64,000 nucleotides of DNA from NCBI GenBank assembly GCA_965238045.1, contig CBDEGU010000012.1, positions 2,604,001 to 2,668,000 of the forward strand, written 5' to 3'. The notes under the pieces are model-generated. The model saw only the letters and a program-made list of their open reading frames with translations, was not told the origin of the DNA and did not search any database. Numbering within the stretch: the first letter of the stretch is position 1; every line of letters starts with the position of its first letter. Both the position numbers and the translations under genes were made by a program. Positions 18,659 to 28,288 of this stretch are shown here, piece by piece. The DNA comes from CBDEGU01 sp965238045 (GTDB lineage: Bacteria; Acidobacteriota; Terriglobia; Bryobacterales; UBA6623).

Positions 18659-20518
18659 ATGGGAGAGTCTGATATGGCCATCGCGCAGACCGACGAACCG
18701 ACTCGGCAGAAGCCGCTCCGGCTGTGGCCCGGCGTGGTCGCCGTGATGCTGCAGTGGCTGGCCAGGTTTGGCGTCCCCATCTTCTTGCCCGAGGCCACGG
18801 CCTTCGGGGTGATAGGCGGACTCCTCGGCGGGTTGGCTGTCGTCGTGTGGTGGGCGTTCTTGAGCCGGGCGCCTCGGTCCGAGCGCTGGGGCGCCGTCGT
18901 CCTGATGATAGTCGCGCTGGTCGCGACATCGCGCATCATCCACGAGTCGATTGCGACGGGGATGATGGGGTTGATGTTCGTCATCTACGCCATCCCGGTC
19001 CTGAGCCTCGCCTTCGTCGCCTGGGCGGTGGCTAGCCGTCGCCTCTCTGACGGACCTCGGCGCGCGGCGATGGTCGCGACCATCCTGCTCGCGTGCGGAG
19101 TGTGGACGCTCGTCCAGACCGGTGGCTTTACCGGCGACCTCGATCACGATTTCGCGTGGCGGTGGGCGGAGACTCCCGAGGAGCGGCTCCTGGCCCAAGC
19201 CGGCGACGAGCCGATGGCGCTCCCGTCGGCTCCGGCAGCAATGGAGACAGGAGCCGACTGGCCCGGCTTTCGCGGACCCGATCGCGACGGCATCATCCCT
19301 GGTGTGCGGATCGCGACCGACTGGTCTGCGTCGCCACCGGTCGAGCTGTGGCGACGGCCGATCGGACCGGGCTGGTCGTCCTTCGCGGTCCACGGCGACC
19401 TCCTCTACACCCAGGAGCAGCGCGGTGACGACGAGGTCGTCGCCTGCTACAAAGTGACCACCGGCGAGCCGGTGTGGAGACACCGCGACGCGGCCCGGTT
19501 CTGGGAGTCGAATGCTGGCGCCGGTCCGCGCGGGACGCCGACCATCAGCGACGGTCGAGTATACACATTCGGTGCGACCGGAATCCTGAACGTCCTCGAC
19601 GCTGGTGACGGTGCTGTCGTGTGGTCGCGCAACGCGGCGTCCGACACCGACGCGAAGGTCCCGGGCTGGGGCTTCGCGAGCTCGCCGTTGGTGGTCGACG
19701 ACGTCGTCATCGTCGCCGTCGAAGGCGCGCTCGTCGCCTACGACCTCGCCACCGGCGATCCGCGCTGGTTCGGCCCGGCCGGCGGCGATAGCTACAGCTC
19801 GCCACATCTATTGAGGATCGACGGAGTCGCACAGATCCTGCTGATGAGCAAAACCGGCGCTACCAGCGTCGCGCCGGCCGATGGCACGCTGCTCTGGGAG
19901 CACCCCTGGCCGGGCGGCACCCGCATCGTGCAGCCGGCCCTGACCGCGGACGGTGACATCTTGATCAGCCGCGGCGAGAAAACCGGCATGCGCCGCATCG
20001 CGGTCGCGCACGGACCCGGCGGATGGACCATCGAAGAGCGCTGGACCTCGATCCGGCTGAAGCCCTACTTCAGCGACTTCGTCGTTCATGATGGCCATGC
20101 CTTCGGCTTCGACGGCAGCATCCTCGCGTGCATCGACGTCGAGGACGGCAAGCGCAAGTGGAAGGGCGGACGCTACGGCAGCGGCCAGCTGGTCCTGTTG
20201 GCCGACCAGGACTTGCTGCTGGTGCTGTCGGAGAAAGGTGAGCTGGCGTTGGTCGCGGCGGCCCCCGACCAGTTCACGGAGCTCGCGCGGTTCCCGGCGA
20301 TCGAGGGCAAGACCTGGAACCACCCAGTGCTGGTCGGCGACGTCCTGCTGGTTCGCAACGGCCAGGAGATGGTAGCGTTCCGGCTGTCGTCCCTCGCGGG
20401 CTCGACATCCGGATCGTCGGCGTCTGTGTCGAATGCACCGGCGCGCCCGACGGGGCGTCTGTGGCCTACGTCAATACAAACAGCCACACGGGTCAGCAGT
20501 ACTCCCTGTTGCCTCTAG
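18659..20518 (+). CDS. Membrane-anchored PQQ-like beta-propeller protein
   Basis: The N-terminus has about four hydrophobic segments (residues 25-150), followed by a linker and a periplasmic PQQ-like propeller. Blade motifs recur: WPGFRGPDRDGI, TGEPVWRHRD, DGAVVWSRN, DGTLLWEHPWPG. Such proteins are often outer-membrane or quinoprotein-like scaffolds; no substrate can be named. ATG 18659 follows ggagcaactg, a usable ribosome site; ATG 18674 is an alternative. Near 20395 the propeller ends (EMVAFRLSSLAG) and about 40 low-quality residues follow, while another frame carries a foreign TolB-like tail. The natural stop therefore seems lost by a fusion. Residues 31-144 are duplicated, inverted, inside the adjacent integrase. 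Confidence 0.75.
   Translation: MGESDMAIAQTDEPTRQKPLRLWPGVVAVMLQWLARFGVPIFLPEATAFGVIGGLLGGLAVVVWWAFLSRAPRSERWGAVVLMIVALVATSRIIHESIATGMMGLMFVIYAIPVLSLAFVAWAVASRRLSDGPRRAAMVATILLACGVWTLVQTGGFTGDLDHDFAWRWAETPEERLLAQAGDEPMALPSAPAAMETGADWPGFRGPDRDGIIPGVRIATDWSASPPVELWRRPIGPGWSSFAVHGDLLYTQEQRGDDEVVACYKVTTGEPVWRHRDAARFWESNAGAGPRGTPTISDGRVYTFGATGILNVLDAGDGAVVWSRNAASDTDAKVPGWGFASSPLVVDDVVIVAVEGALVAYDLATGDPRWFGPAGGDSYSSPHLLRIDGVAQILLMSKTGATSVAPADGTLLWEHPWPGGTRIVQPALTADGDILISRGEKTGMRRIAVAHGPGGWTIEERWTSIRLKPYFSDFVVHDGHAFGFDGSILACIDVEDGKRKWKGGRYGSGQLVLLADQDLLLVLSEKGELALVAAAPDQFTELARFPAIEGKTWNHPVLVGDVLLVRNGQEMVAFRLSSLAGSTSGSSASVSNAPARPTGRLWPTSIQTATRVSSTPCCL
18750..19091 (+). repeat. 342-bp segment duplicated inverted at 17458-17799
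   Basis: This is the likely source copy, because it lies in continuous frame within the membrane part of the PQQ-like gene. Its ends (TGCAGTGGCTGG and ATCCTGCTCG) fall at no recognised element boundary. Confidence 0.9.
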
Positions 20519-20694
20519 CGCCGCCGACCCAGACGGGCGACCTGCCTAGCGTCGCAGGACCTGCCGAGCCCCTGACGGAGGGCCGTGGCCTGTGGCACGT
20601 CCACGGCGGCGCGTTCTCTCCGGATGGGTCGTCGTTCGTTTACGACCGCGACGAGGACTACGGCGACGTTCTGCTGATCGAGAACTACGAGTAG
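20401..20694 (+). pseudogene. C-terminal fragment of a TolB/PD40-like protein
   Basis: In the frame starting LDIRIVGV and continuing VNTNSHTGQQYSLL, the sequence ends WHVHGGAFSPDGSSFVYDRD then GDVLLIENYE and a stop. This is the closing pattern of TolB-like propeller proteins. It overlaps the end of the PQQ-like gene in another frame and has no N-terminus, so it looks like the tail of a different gene joined by deletion. Confidence 0.55.
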
Positions 20695-20831
20695 AGTTCA
20701 GCGCAGATTGGAGCAAGGAGGGGTCCGCACGCACCGAGTTTGGATTTTGCGGGACAGAGGAGACTCCTGCTCGTAATCGGGCTAAGCCCCCTGAAACGAA
20801 CTACATAGTACTTGTCCGCGGGATTACTGTC

Positions 20832-20847
20832 GGGAAATCGCCTTCCC
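20832..20847 (+). repeat. Dispersed hairpin repeat, copy 3
   Basis: Stem GGGAA / TTCCC around loop atcgcc. Compared with the copies at 9279 and 16081, one stem pair has changed on both sides (GCGAA/TTCGC to GGGAA/TTCCC), so pairing is kept. Confidence 0.6.
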
Positions 20848-20890
20848 ACCAAGTAACGGCTGTCTGAGGCCCTCCAAACACCGTCCGGGA

Positions 20891-21034
20891 AATCAAGAAC
20901 AAGCTCAGATCAAGGCCAACCGCGAGAACGCCAAAAAATCCACCGGCCCCCGCACCCCCGAAGGCAAAGCCCGTACCGCCGAGAACACCCTCAAGCGCGG
21001 ACTCCTGGCCCGCGCAGCCGTCCTCCCCAAATAG
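20891..21034 (+). pseudogene. Fragment with STGPRTPEGKA motif
   Basis: The frame reads AQIKANRENAKKSTGPRTPE, then GKARTAENTLKRGLLARAA, and stops at a TAG. This is the N-terminal motif of a short protein family common in Acidobacteria and Planctomycetes. The family's next segment (EDPAEFG) appears right after the stop in another frame, so the gene is frameshifted and truncated. Function of the family is unknown. Confidence 0.6.
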
Positions 21035-21070
21035 AAGACCCCGCCGAATTCGGCCAACAGCTCCGCGGCC

Positions 21071-21952
21071 TTAGCCCAGCGGAACCCGCCGCCTCGCGAT
21101 CTCATCGTCCCGCCGGGTCAGAATCGTAATCTCGCCCACGCCGTTTTCCAGCAGGTAGGTCCGCGCTTGGTCCAGGCCCATGCCGACCTGCGCGGGGCCG
21201 TGGCTGTCGTCTCCGAAGCAGAATCCGATACCCATCGCGTGGGCGCGCTTCACCAGCCAAGGTTCGGGATAGGGTGAGCCGAGCCCCTTGCGGTAACCGG
21301 CCGTGTTGAGATCCAGAATACCTCCACAGGCCCGAACCGCTTCCAGCGCGCGATCGGCCGCCTTGCGGATCGCCTCCGTGTCGAGCACCGCGCCGGGGCC
21401 GGCGTTCTTGCGAATCAAGTCAAGATGTCCGACCACTTCCGGACGCAAGGCCTCGGCCATCTCGGCGACATCGTCGTAGTAGCGAATGGCGAGTGGCTCC
21501 AGTCCGCCGGCACGCTCGAGAGCAACGCGGAAATCGCTCTTTTCGCCGTCGATGGGAATCTCGCCAACATAGTGAACCGACCCCACCATGTAGTCGAATC
21601 CGTACTTCGCGCGATGGCCCAGCATCTCGTCGCGGTATCGCGCTCGAGGGACGACCTCGGCCTCGAAGCCGCGCAGCACAACCAGACGATCCGCGAATTC
21701 TTCGGCAAGCTGAAAAACCGTCCGGGCATACTCGTCAAACTCGCGGCGCAGCCGGGCGAGGTCGTAACCCTTCTCCTTTTCGCTCGTATAGACGAAGCGC
21801 TCCTCGCCGCGGGGCGCGTGTTCACTGACGCCGAAGGTGTGGTAGCCGGCCGCCACCGCCGCTTCGAGCACCTCGCGCAGCGTTGCCTCGGCGTGCTCGC
21901 AGAATTCACCGCTATGGCCGCCGTGCAGCGATACTTTCCAGTCGTCGGGCAT
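21071..21952 (-). CDS. PHP-domain histidinol-phosphatase-like protein
   Basis: A 293-residue PHP phosphoesterase, close in length to HisK-type histidinol phosphatases. Metal-binding residues sit in SLHGGHSGEFCEHA near the N-terminus, GVSEHAPRG, VGSVHYVG in the middle, VVGHLDLI, and GDDSHGPAQVG near the C-terminus. It would hydrolyse histidinol phosphate in histidine synthesis, or a related phosphate ester. The second residue after the first His is Gly rather than the usual second His (HxH), although HSGEFC follows. No histidine genes are nearby, so the substrate is uncertain. Confidence 0.8.
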   Translation of the reverse strand: MPDDWKVSLHGGHSGEFCEHAEATLREVLEAAVAAGYHTFGVSEHAPRGEERFVYTSEKEKGYDLARLRREFDEYARTVFQLAEEFADRLVVLRGFEAEVVPRARYRDEMLGHRAKYGFDYMVGSVHYVGEIPIDGEKSDFRVALERAGGLEPLAIRYYDDVAEMAEALRPEVVGHLDLIRKNAGPGAVLDTEAIRKAADRALEAVRACGGILDLNTAGYRKGLGSPYPEPWLVKRAHAMGIGFCFGDDSHGPAQVGMGLDQARTYLLENGVGEITILTRRDDEIARRRVPLG

Positions 21953-22019
21953 CTTTCATCCTAGTGCGGGCGCCGCCATCCTGGTGCGGCCACCGGCCAC
22001 CTTCCTCAGGACGCTGTCT

Positions 22020-22143
22020 GGGGACCGGAAGGTGTGAAAAAATCGGGACTGCCACAAGCGCCGGCGAAACGCTCTCTAATTCGTAAGGACTTAGCTGATG
22101 CGCGGTTGGCTGTCCCAGCATTTTTTCACTCCTTCCGGTCCCC
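22020..22143 (+). mobile_element. Short inverted-repeat element (MITE-B), copy 1
   Basis: A 124-bp element with 24-bp terminal inverted repeats (left begins GGGGACCGGAAGGTGTG, right ends CACTCCTTCCGGTCCCC, one mismatch). A second copy with the same inner repeat GTGAAAAAATCGGGACTG lies at 24821-24930. It encodes nothing. The right repeat contains the stop codon of the MFS gene. Confidence 0.85.
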
Positions 22144-23406
22144 GCGCCGCTCCCGCCATAAGGTTCTGAGACTGAGCGTCCAGGCTAGCGCGGGCAGCAG
22201 CATGGCCAGGCCTACGCCCAGGGCCGTGGCGCGGGCCGTGATTCCGTGGTCGATGGCCCAGCCGGCGGAATAGGCCGATACCGACGCGGTGACCATGAAC
22301 AGGGCCAGGTCGGCGGCGAAGACGCGTCCGCGGAAGCGGTCCTCGGTGTTCATGTGAAGCAGAGTGGTCGAGAAGACCCAGACGAGCGAGCCTCCGGCAT
22401 GGGCGGCCACCATGGTCAGTCCGGCAAGCGGCAGGTTCTTGGCCTGGCTGAAGAGCATGTAGCTCACGCTCACCGCCAGATACCCGGCCAGAACCGACCA
22501 GCGCATTCGTGAGCGACTCTCCCCTACGCGCGGGCCCGCCAGCAGCGGACCGATGATCGAGCCCAAGCCTTGAAACATGAACAAGAGGCTCATGCCCAGC
22601 GCCGCCTGGCCTTGCACGGCGAACTCCTCGCTGCCGATGATGGTCACCAGTACGGTGCGCGCGCCGAGAATGCCCAGACCGAATTTCAGGGTCAGCAGCG
22701 AAACCAGCCGCGCATCGCGGCTCACGTAGCGGAAACCTTCGACGATGGGCCCGAAGCCCAGAATCTCTCGCCAGCGCAGCTTGCCGTGTTGTTCCAGATG
22801 GGGTTCGTGAATCGTGGTAGCGCGGATAAAATACGCCGACAACAGAAACGACGCCGAATTCATCAAGAACACCATCTCGCGTCCCAGGAAAACAACCGCG
22901 AAGCCGCCGATGGCCGCCCCGGCGGTAACGGTCACCGACCAGGTGGTGGATGAGAGGGCATTAGCCGTCGCGATGTCGCTTTCATCGACAACGCTCGGCA
23001 AGACAGCGTTGCGCGCCGACTCAAAAAACGCGGCGGCCATCACTTCCATTGCCAGCAGCACATAGAGAATCCAGATCTGCTCCCGCGTGTGAACGACGAC
23101 CATGCCGAGGACGAGCACCGCTCGCACGACATCGGTCGCCAGCATGACCTTTCGCCGGCTGACACGATCATTCACCGCGCCGGCGGTGGGCCCGGCAAAG
23201 AACATCGGCAGAATCTGAAGCACCGCCGCCAGCGCCACGGTCTCGGCCGAGCCGGTGAGCTGCAGCAGCAAGCTGTAGATCGCGACGGAGTAAAACCAGT
23301 CGCCCATGCCGCTGATGAGTTGGGCGAGCCAGAGGTGCCGAAACTCGGCGTTCTCCCGAAGCAGCCGGGAGTAGCCCGAGACAGAGATGCCCGTACTAGC
23401 CCGCAT
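22126..23406 (-). CDS. MFS transporter, enterobactin-exporter-like
   Basis: A 426-residue major facilitator protein with about 12 membrane segments, resembling the EntS/MFS_3 group of drug and siderophore exporters. The loop between helices 2 and 3 reads GAVNDRVSRRKVML, the usual signature A, and a second copy-like RMRWSVLAGY lies in the second half. The ATG at 23406 lies inside the terminal repeat of MITE-A, and GGTGGTGAG upstream of it can serve as a ribosome site. The TGA at 22126 lies inside the terminal repeat of MITE-B. Both ends of the gene are thus set by mobile-element sequence. The substrate cannot be predicted. Confidence 0.88.
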   Translation of the reverse strand: MRASTGISVSGYSRLLRENAEFRHLWLAQLISGMGDWFYSVAIYSLLLQLTGSAETVALAAVLQILPMFFAGPTAGAVNDRVSRRKVMLATDVVRAVLVLGMVVVHTREQIWILYVLLAMEVMAAAFFESARNAVLPSVVDESDIATANALSSTTWSVTVTAGAAIGGFAVVFLGREMVFLMNSASFLLSAYFIRATTIHEPHLEQHGKLRWREILGFGPIVEGFRYVSRDARLVSLLTLKFGLGILGARTVLVTIIGSEEFAVQGQAALGMSLLFMFQGLGSIIGPLLAGPRVGESRSRMRWSVLAGYLAVSVSYMLFSQAKNLPLAGLTMVAAHAGGSLVWVFSTTLLHMNTEDRFRGRVFAADLALFMVTASVSAYSAGWAIDHGITARATALGVGLAMLLPALAWTLSLRTLWRERRGDRKE

Positions 23407-23577
23407 TTCTCACCACCTGGCGACCGAAGCACGCGATATGCCCCTCATTACTTCGTTGCGCTTGCTCGCCGTGCTCAACGTACGATCAAGTACGCTTGCG
23501 CTCGTCAAGCGGCGCGCGCCTCGTACTGAGGGGCCTCTCACGCACTTCGCTTCGCCACGTGGTGAGAAAAGCGGGCT
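23398..23577 (+). mobile_element. 180-bp inverted-repeat element (MITE-A), copy 1
   Basis: Terminal repeats AGCCCGCATTTCTCACCAC and GTGGTGAGAAAAGCGGGCT enclose a non-coding core. A second copy, roughly 88 percent alike by eye, lies reversed at 41428-41608. The left repeat carries the start codon of the MFS gene, which reads away from the element. Confidence 0.85.
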
Positions 23578-23725
23578 GGTGCTCACGCCGGTCCCGCCGC
23601 CGAGTATCTCGAGCGCGGATCCGCGGCGGACGTTGCTCCGATGCCGGTCCCGTGAATCATGATCTTTTCAGCACAGCGCGAGACGCGCCGGGGTTCGCCC
23701 CGATACAGAGGAGCCGCGATAGAGA

Positions 23726-24712
23726 CTACCCCCGGTACAGTCCCGTTTTCGCCCTGACTTCCACCATCGTGGATTCAGCGATGGGCCGCACGCGGCGCGC
23801 GCCATCGGCCAGCAGTTCTCGAAGGGCGCCCCGCTCGCTGGTGAGTTGCCGGTATTTCTCTTGGATCGGTTCGAGGTGAGAGATGACTGCTTCGGCGACT
23901 TGCTTCTTGAAGTCACCATAGCGCATGCCGGCGAAGTGGGATTGTACCCTCTCGAGGGGCCATTCGGTGAAGGCCTGAAAGATATTGAGCAGATTCCCCA
24001 CGCCGGGCCCCGGCTTGCCGGCATCGACGCCGGGTTGGGAATCGGTCACCGCGCGGGCGATCACTTTCTTGACTTGGGCCGGCGTGTCCAGCAACCCGAT
24101 GGCGTGGTTGGCCCCGGGCGCCGACTTGCTCATCTTCTCGGTGGGGTCGTCGAGTCCCATGATGCGCGAGCCCACCGAGGGCAACTTGGTTTCGGGCATC
24201 ACGAACGTCTCACCGTAGACGCTGTTGAAACGCTGGGCGATGTCGCGCGTCAGTTCCAGGTGCTGTGCTTGATCCTCGCCTACCGGGACGATCGAGGCGT
24301 GATAGAGCAAGATGTCCGAGGCCATCAGCACGGGATAGCAGAACAGCCCGGCGGTGACCGAGTCCTGCTGTCCGGACTTGGCCTTGAACTGCGTCATGCG
24401 GCTTAGCCAGCCCATCGGCGTCAGGCAGGTAAATACCCAGGCCAGCTCGACATGTCCGGGAATGGCCGACTGCGCGAAGATCGACGAGTGTTGCGGGTCA
24501 ATACCCGACGCCACATAGAGAGCGGCCACGTTCTCGATGCTCTCCTGGAGCTGGGCCGGGTCCTGATAGACCGTGATGGCGTGATGATCGACGATGCCGA
24601 AGATCGGCTCGTAGTCATACTGTAGATGGGCCCAGTTCTTGAGCGCGCCGACGTAGTTGCCGATGTGCAGATGGCCCGTGGGCTGCATGCCCGAAAAAAT
24701 GCGTCGTTTCAT
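23726..24712 (-). CDS. trpS: Tryptophan--tRNA ligase
   Basis: A 328-residue class I aminoacyl-tRNA synthetase that charges tRNA-Trp. The Rossmann HIGH motif is PTGHLHIGNY near the N-terminus and the KMSKS loop is TEKMSKSAP near residue 195. Length is normal for bacterial TrpRS. The ATG at 24712 gives the standard start MKRRIFSGMQPTG; a 17-residue longer frame is not supported. The gene is transcribed away from recG, and a MITE-B copy sits between the two promoters. No leader peptide or T-box is visible upstream. Confidence 0.97.
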   Translation of the reverse strand: MKRRIFSGMQPTGHLHIGNYVGALKNWAHLQYDYEPIFGIVDHHAITVYQDPAQLQESIENVAALYVASGIDPQHSSIFAQSAIPGHVELAWVFTCLTPMGWLSRMTQFKAKSGQQDSVTAGLFCYPVLMASDILLYHASIVPVGEDQAQHLELTRDIAQRFNSVYGETFVMPETKLPSVGSRIMGLDDPTEKMSKSAPGANHAIGLLDTPAQVKKVIARAVTDSQPGVDAGKPGPGVGNLLNIFQAFTEWPLERVQSHFAGMRYGDFKKQVAEAVISHLEPIQEKYRQLTSERGALRELLADGARRVRPIAESTMVEVRAKTGLYRG

Positions 24713-24820
24713 GGGAGGGGAGCGGGAAGGCGTATGTCCCATTCTATCGGGGCGTCTTTTCACTCACAAGCGCTTCGGCCACAATGCCGGCCACGAAAGG
24801 GGCTGGCCAGCCCCGCGCCG

Positions 24821-24930
24821 GGAAGCTGTGAAAAAATCGGGACTGTCACAAGCGCCGCCGAAACGTTCTCTGATTCGCAAGGACTTAGGTCATGCGCGGC
24901 TGACTGTCCCAGCATTTTTTCACAGCTTCC
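24821..24930 (+). mobile_element. Short inverted-repeat element (MITE-B), copy 2
   Basis: About 110 bp with terminal repeats GGAAGCTGTGAAAAAAT and ATTTTTTCACAGCTTCC, perfect over 17 bp. The core (ACAAGCGCCGCCGAAACG) matches copy 1 at 22020. Compared with copy 1, the base pair next to the GGAAG/CTTCC end has changed on both sides. It lies between trpS and recG. Confidence 0.85.
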
Positions 24931-24945
24931 GGCCGCCGTTATACA
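24917..24945 (+). promoter_or_regulatory. Candidate recG promoter, half inside MITE-B
   Basis: TTTTCA at 24917-24922 and TATACA at 24940-24945 are 17 bp apart, a sigma-70-like layout 65 bp before the recG start. The first box lies in the right repeat of the MITE-B copy. Match quality is moderate and unproven. Confidence 0.4.
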
Positions 24946-25010
24946 ATCGGAGAGTTTGGCGCGCCCGCCCCCCCACCGCTTCCTCGCCCGCGCTTGCCTT
25001 CCGAAACGAT

Positions 25011-27104
<2,094 letters not shown>

Positions 27105-27134
27105 CCCAGGTGGGATGGCGCGGGCGGGATAGAG

Positions 27135-27734
27135 ATGACGCAGCGAAAAGAAACAAGCGGCCGCCCCCCGAAGCCCTCCACGCTGCGGGTGATCGGAGGT
27201 CGTTATCGGCACCGCCGCCTGACGGCTCTTGAGGGCAACCAGACGCGGCCCATGCTCGACCGCATGCGCCAGACCCTGTTCGATGTCTTGCGGAACCAGA
27301 TCGTCGGAGCCCTGTTCGTGGATCTGTACGCGGGAACCGGGGCGGTGGGCATCGAAGCTCTGAGCCGCGGCGCCAGGCAAGTCATCTTCGTGGAATCGGA
27401 TCCGCGGGCGGCCACGGTGATCGAAGAGAACCTCGCCAGCCTGGGCGCCCGCGGCGACGGCTTGATCCGCTGCTCGAAGGTCTCTGAAGTGCTCGGCGGC
27501 CTCGGCGGTGATATTGTTTTCCTGGGTCCTCCCTATGCGCTGACCCGGGAGTATGAGACGACGCTCGCGACGCTAGGGCAATCGCCGCCCGGGCTGGTTA
27601 TTGCTCAGCACCCGTCGTCCCTCACGCTCGGCGAGCAATACGGCGGCCTGACCCGCTCCCGCACAATCACGCAAGGGAAGAACTGCCTGAGCTTTTTCTC
27701 GGAACACGCACAAGAGGAAGAATCTCCCGGCTAG
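27135..27734 (+). CDS. rsmD: 16S rRNA (guanine966-N2)-methyltransferase RsmD
   Basis: A 199-residue methyltransferase that modifies G966 of 16S rRNA. The start region LRVIGGRYRHRRL and the SAM-binding motif FVDLYAGTGAVGIEALSRGA are typical. The catalytic motif that is normally (D/N)PPY reads FLGPPY here, with Gly replacing the key Asp; a single GAT to GGT change would explain it. That may lower activity. The gene follows recG by 30 bp. Its TAG overlaps the stop of the convergent DoxX gene within CTAG. Confidence 0.9.
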   Translation: MTQRKETSGRPPKPSTLRVIGGRYRHRRLTALEGNQTRPMLDRMRQTLFDVLRNQIVGALFVDLYAGTGAVGIEALSRGARQVIFVESDPRAATVIEENLASLGARGDGLIRCSKVSEVLGGLGGDIVFLGPPYALTREYETTLATLGQSPPGLVIAQHPSSLTLGEQYGGLTRSRTITQGKNCLSFFSEHAQEEESPG

Positions 27735-28123
27735 CGGCGCCGTTTCAGCCACCCCTCGATGGAGAAGTCGCCTCCCCCGAGACCCCACAAAGTCAGGAAC
27801 ACAAAGCAATAGAGCGCGGCCTTTTCTCCCTGGTTGACAATAGGCCAGAACGACTGCGTGCCGTGGACCATCCAATACGCCGTGGCCATCATGCCGCAGA
27901 GGACGAAGGCGGCCGGCCGCACGAATAGCCCGATCAGAATCGCAAAACCGCCGACGAGCTCCAGCACCCCGCCAAAGCCACTGAGCGAGAACAAGGGCCT
28001 CGCCTGCGCGCCAAGCACGCCAAAGAGCTTCTGTGCTCCATGCTGCGCGATCATAAACCCGGACACGATCCGAAGAAGGTTGAGTGTAAACGGGTAGAAT
28101 TTCTCGTTTGGGTCGAAACTCAC
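27731..28123 (-). CDS. DoxX family membrane protein
   Basis: A 130-residue protein with four predicted membrane helices (PFTLNLLRIVSGFMIAQHG, then FGGVLELVGGFAILIG, VLCGMMATAYWMV and CFVFLTLWGLGGG). It resembles DoxX proteins, small quinone-linked or redox membrane subunits with poorly defined roles. GTG 28123 is chosen because GGAGG lies nine bases upstream; a longer frame to 28282 begins with unlikely arginine-rich residues. The stop codon shares CTAG with rsmD on the other strand. It lies downstream of the deacylase and sialidase genes on the same strand, 165 bp away. Confidence 0.85.
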   Translation of the reverse strand: MSFDPNEKFYPFTLNLLRIVSGFMIAQHGAQKLFGVLGAQARPLFSLSGFGGVLELVGGFAILIGLFVRPAAFVLCGMMATAYWMVHGTQSFWPIVNQGEKAALYCFVFLTLWGLGGGDFSIEGWLKRRR

Positions 28124-28288
28124 AACGATCGCCTCCGGTGCCGAAACCTCGACTCGTCGCCACGGTCGGCGGCGGGTCATAACGATTCTAGCAATCGTTT
28201 CCCTTGGCAGTCGACCACACTCCGTCCGTACCATCCGTTCGGGATCTGTCCGCGCCGCCGGACCCGGCCCGGCTCCCGCCACGCAGTA

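Noticed and set aside
24657..25010. Extended N-terminus for RecG
   Set aside because: The extra frame runs through MITE-B and gives residues unlike the family; the ATG at 25011 matches the usual start.
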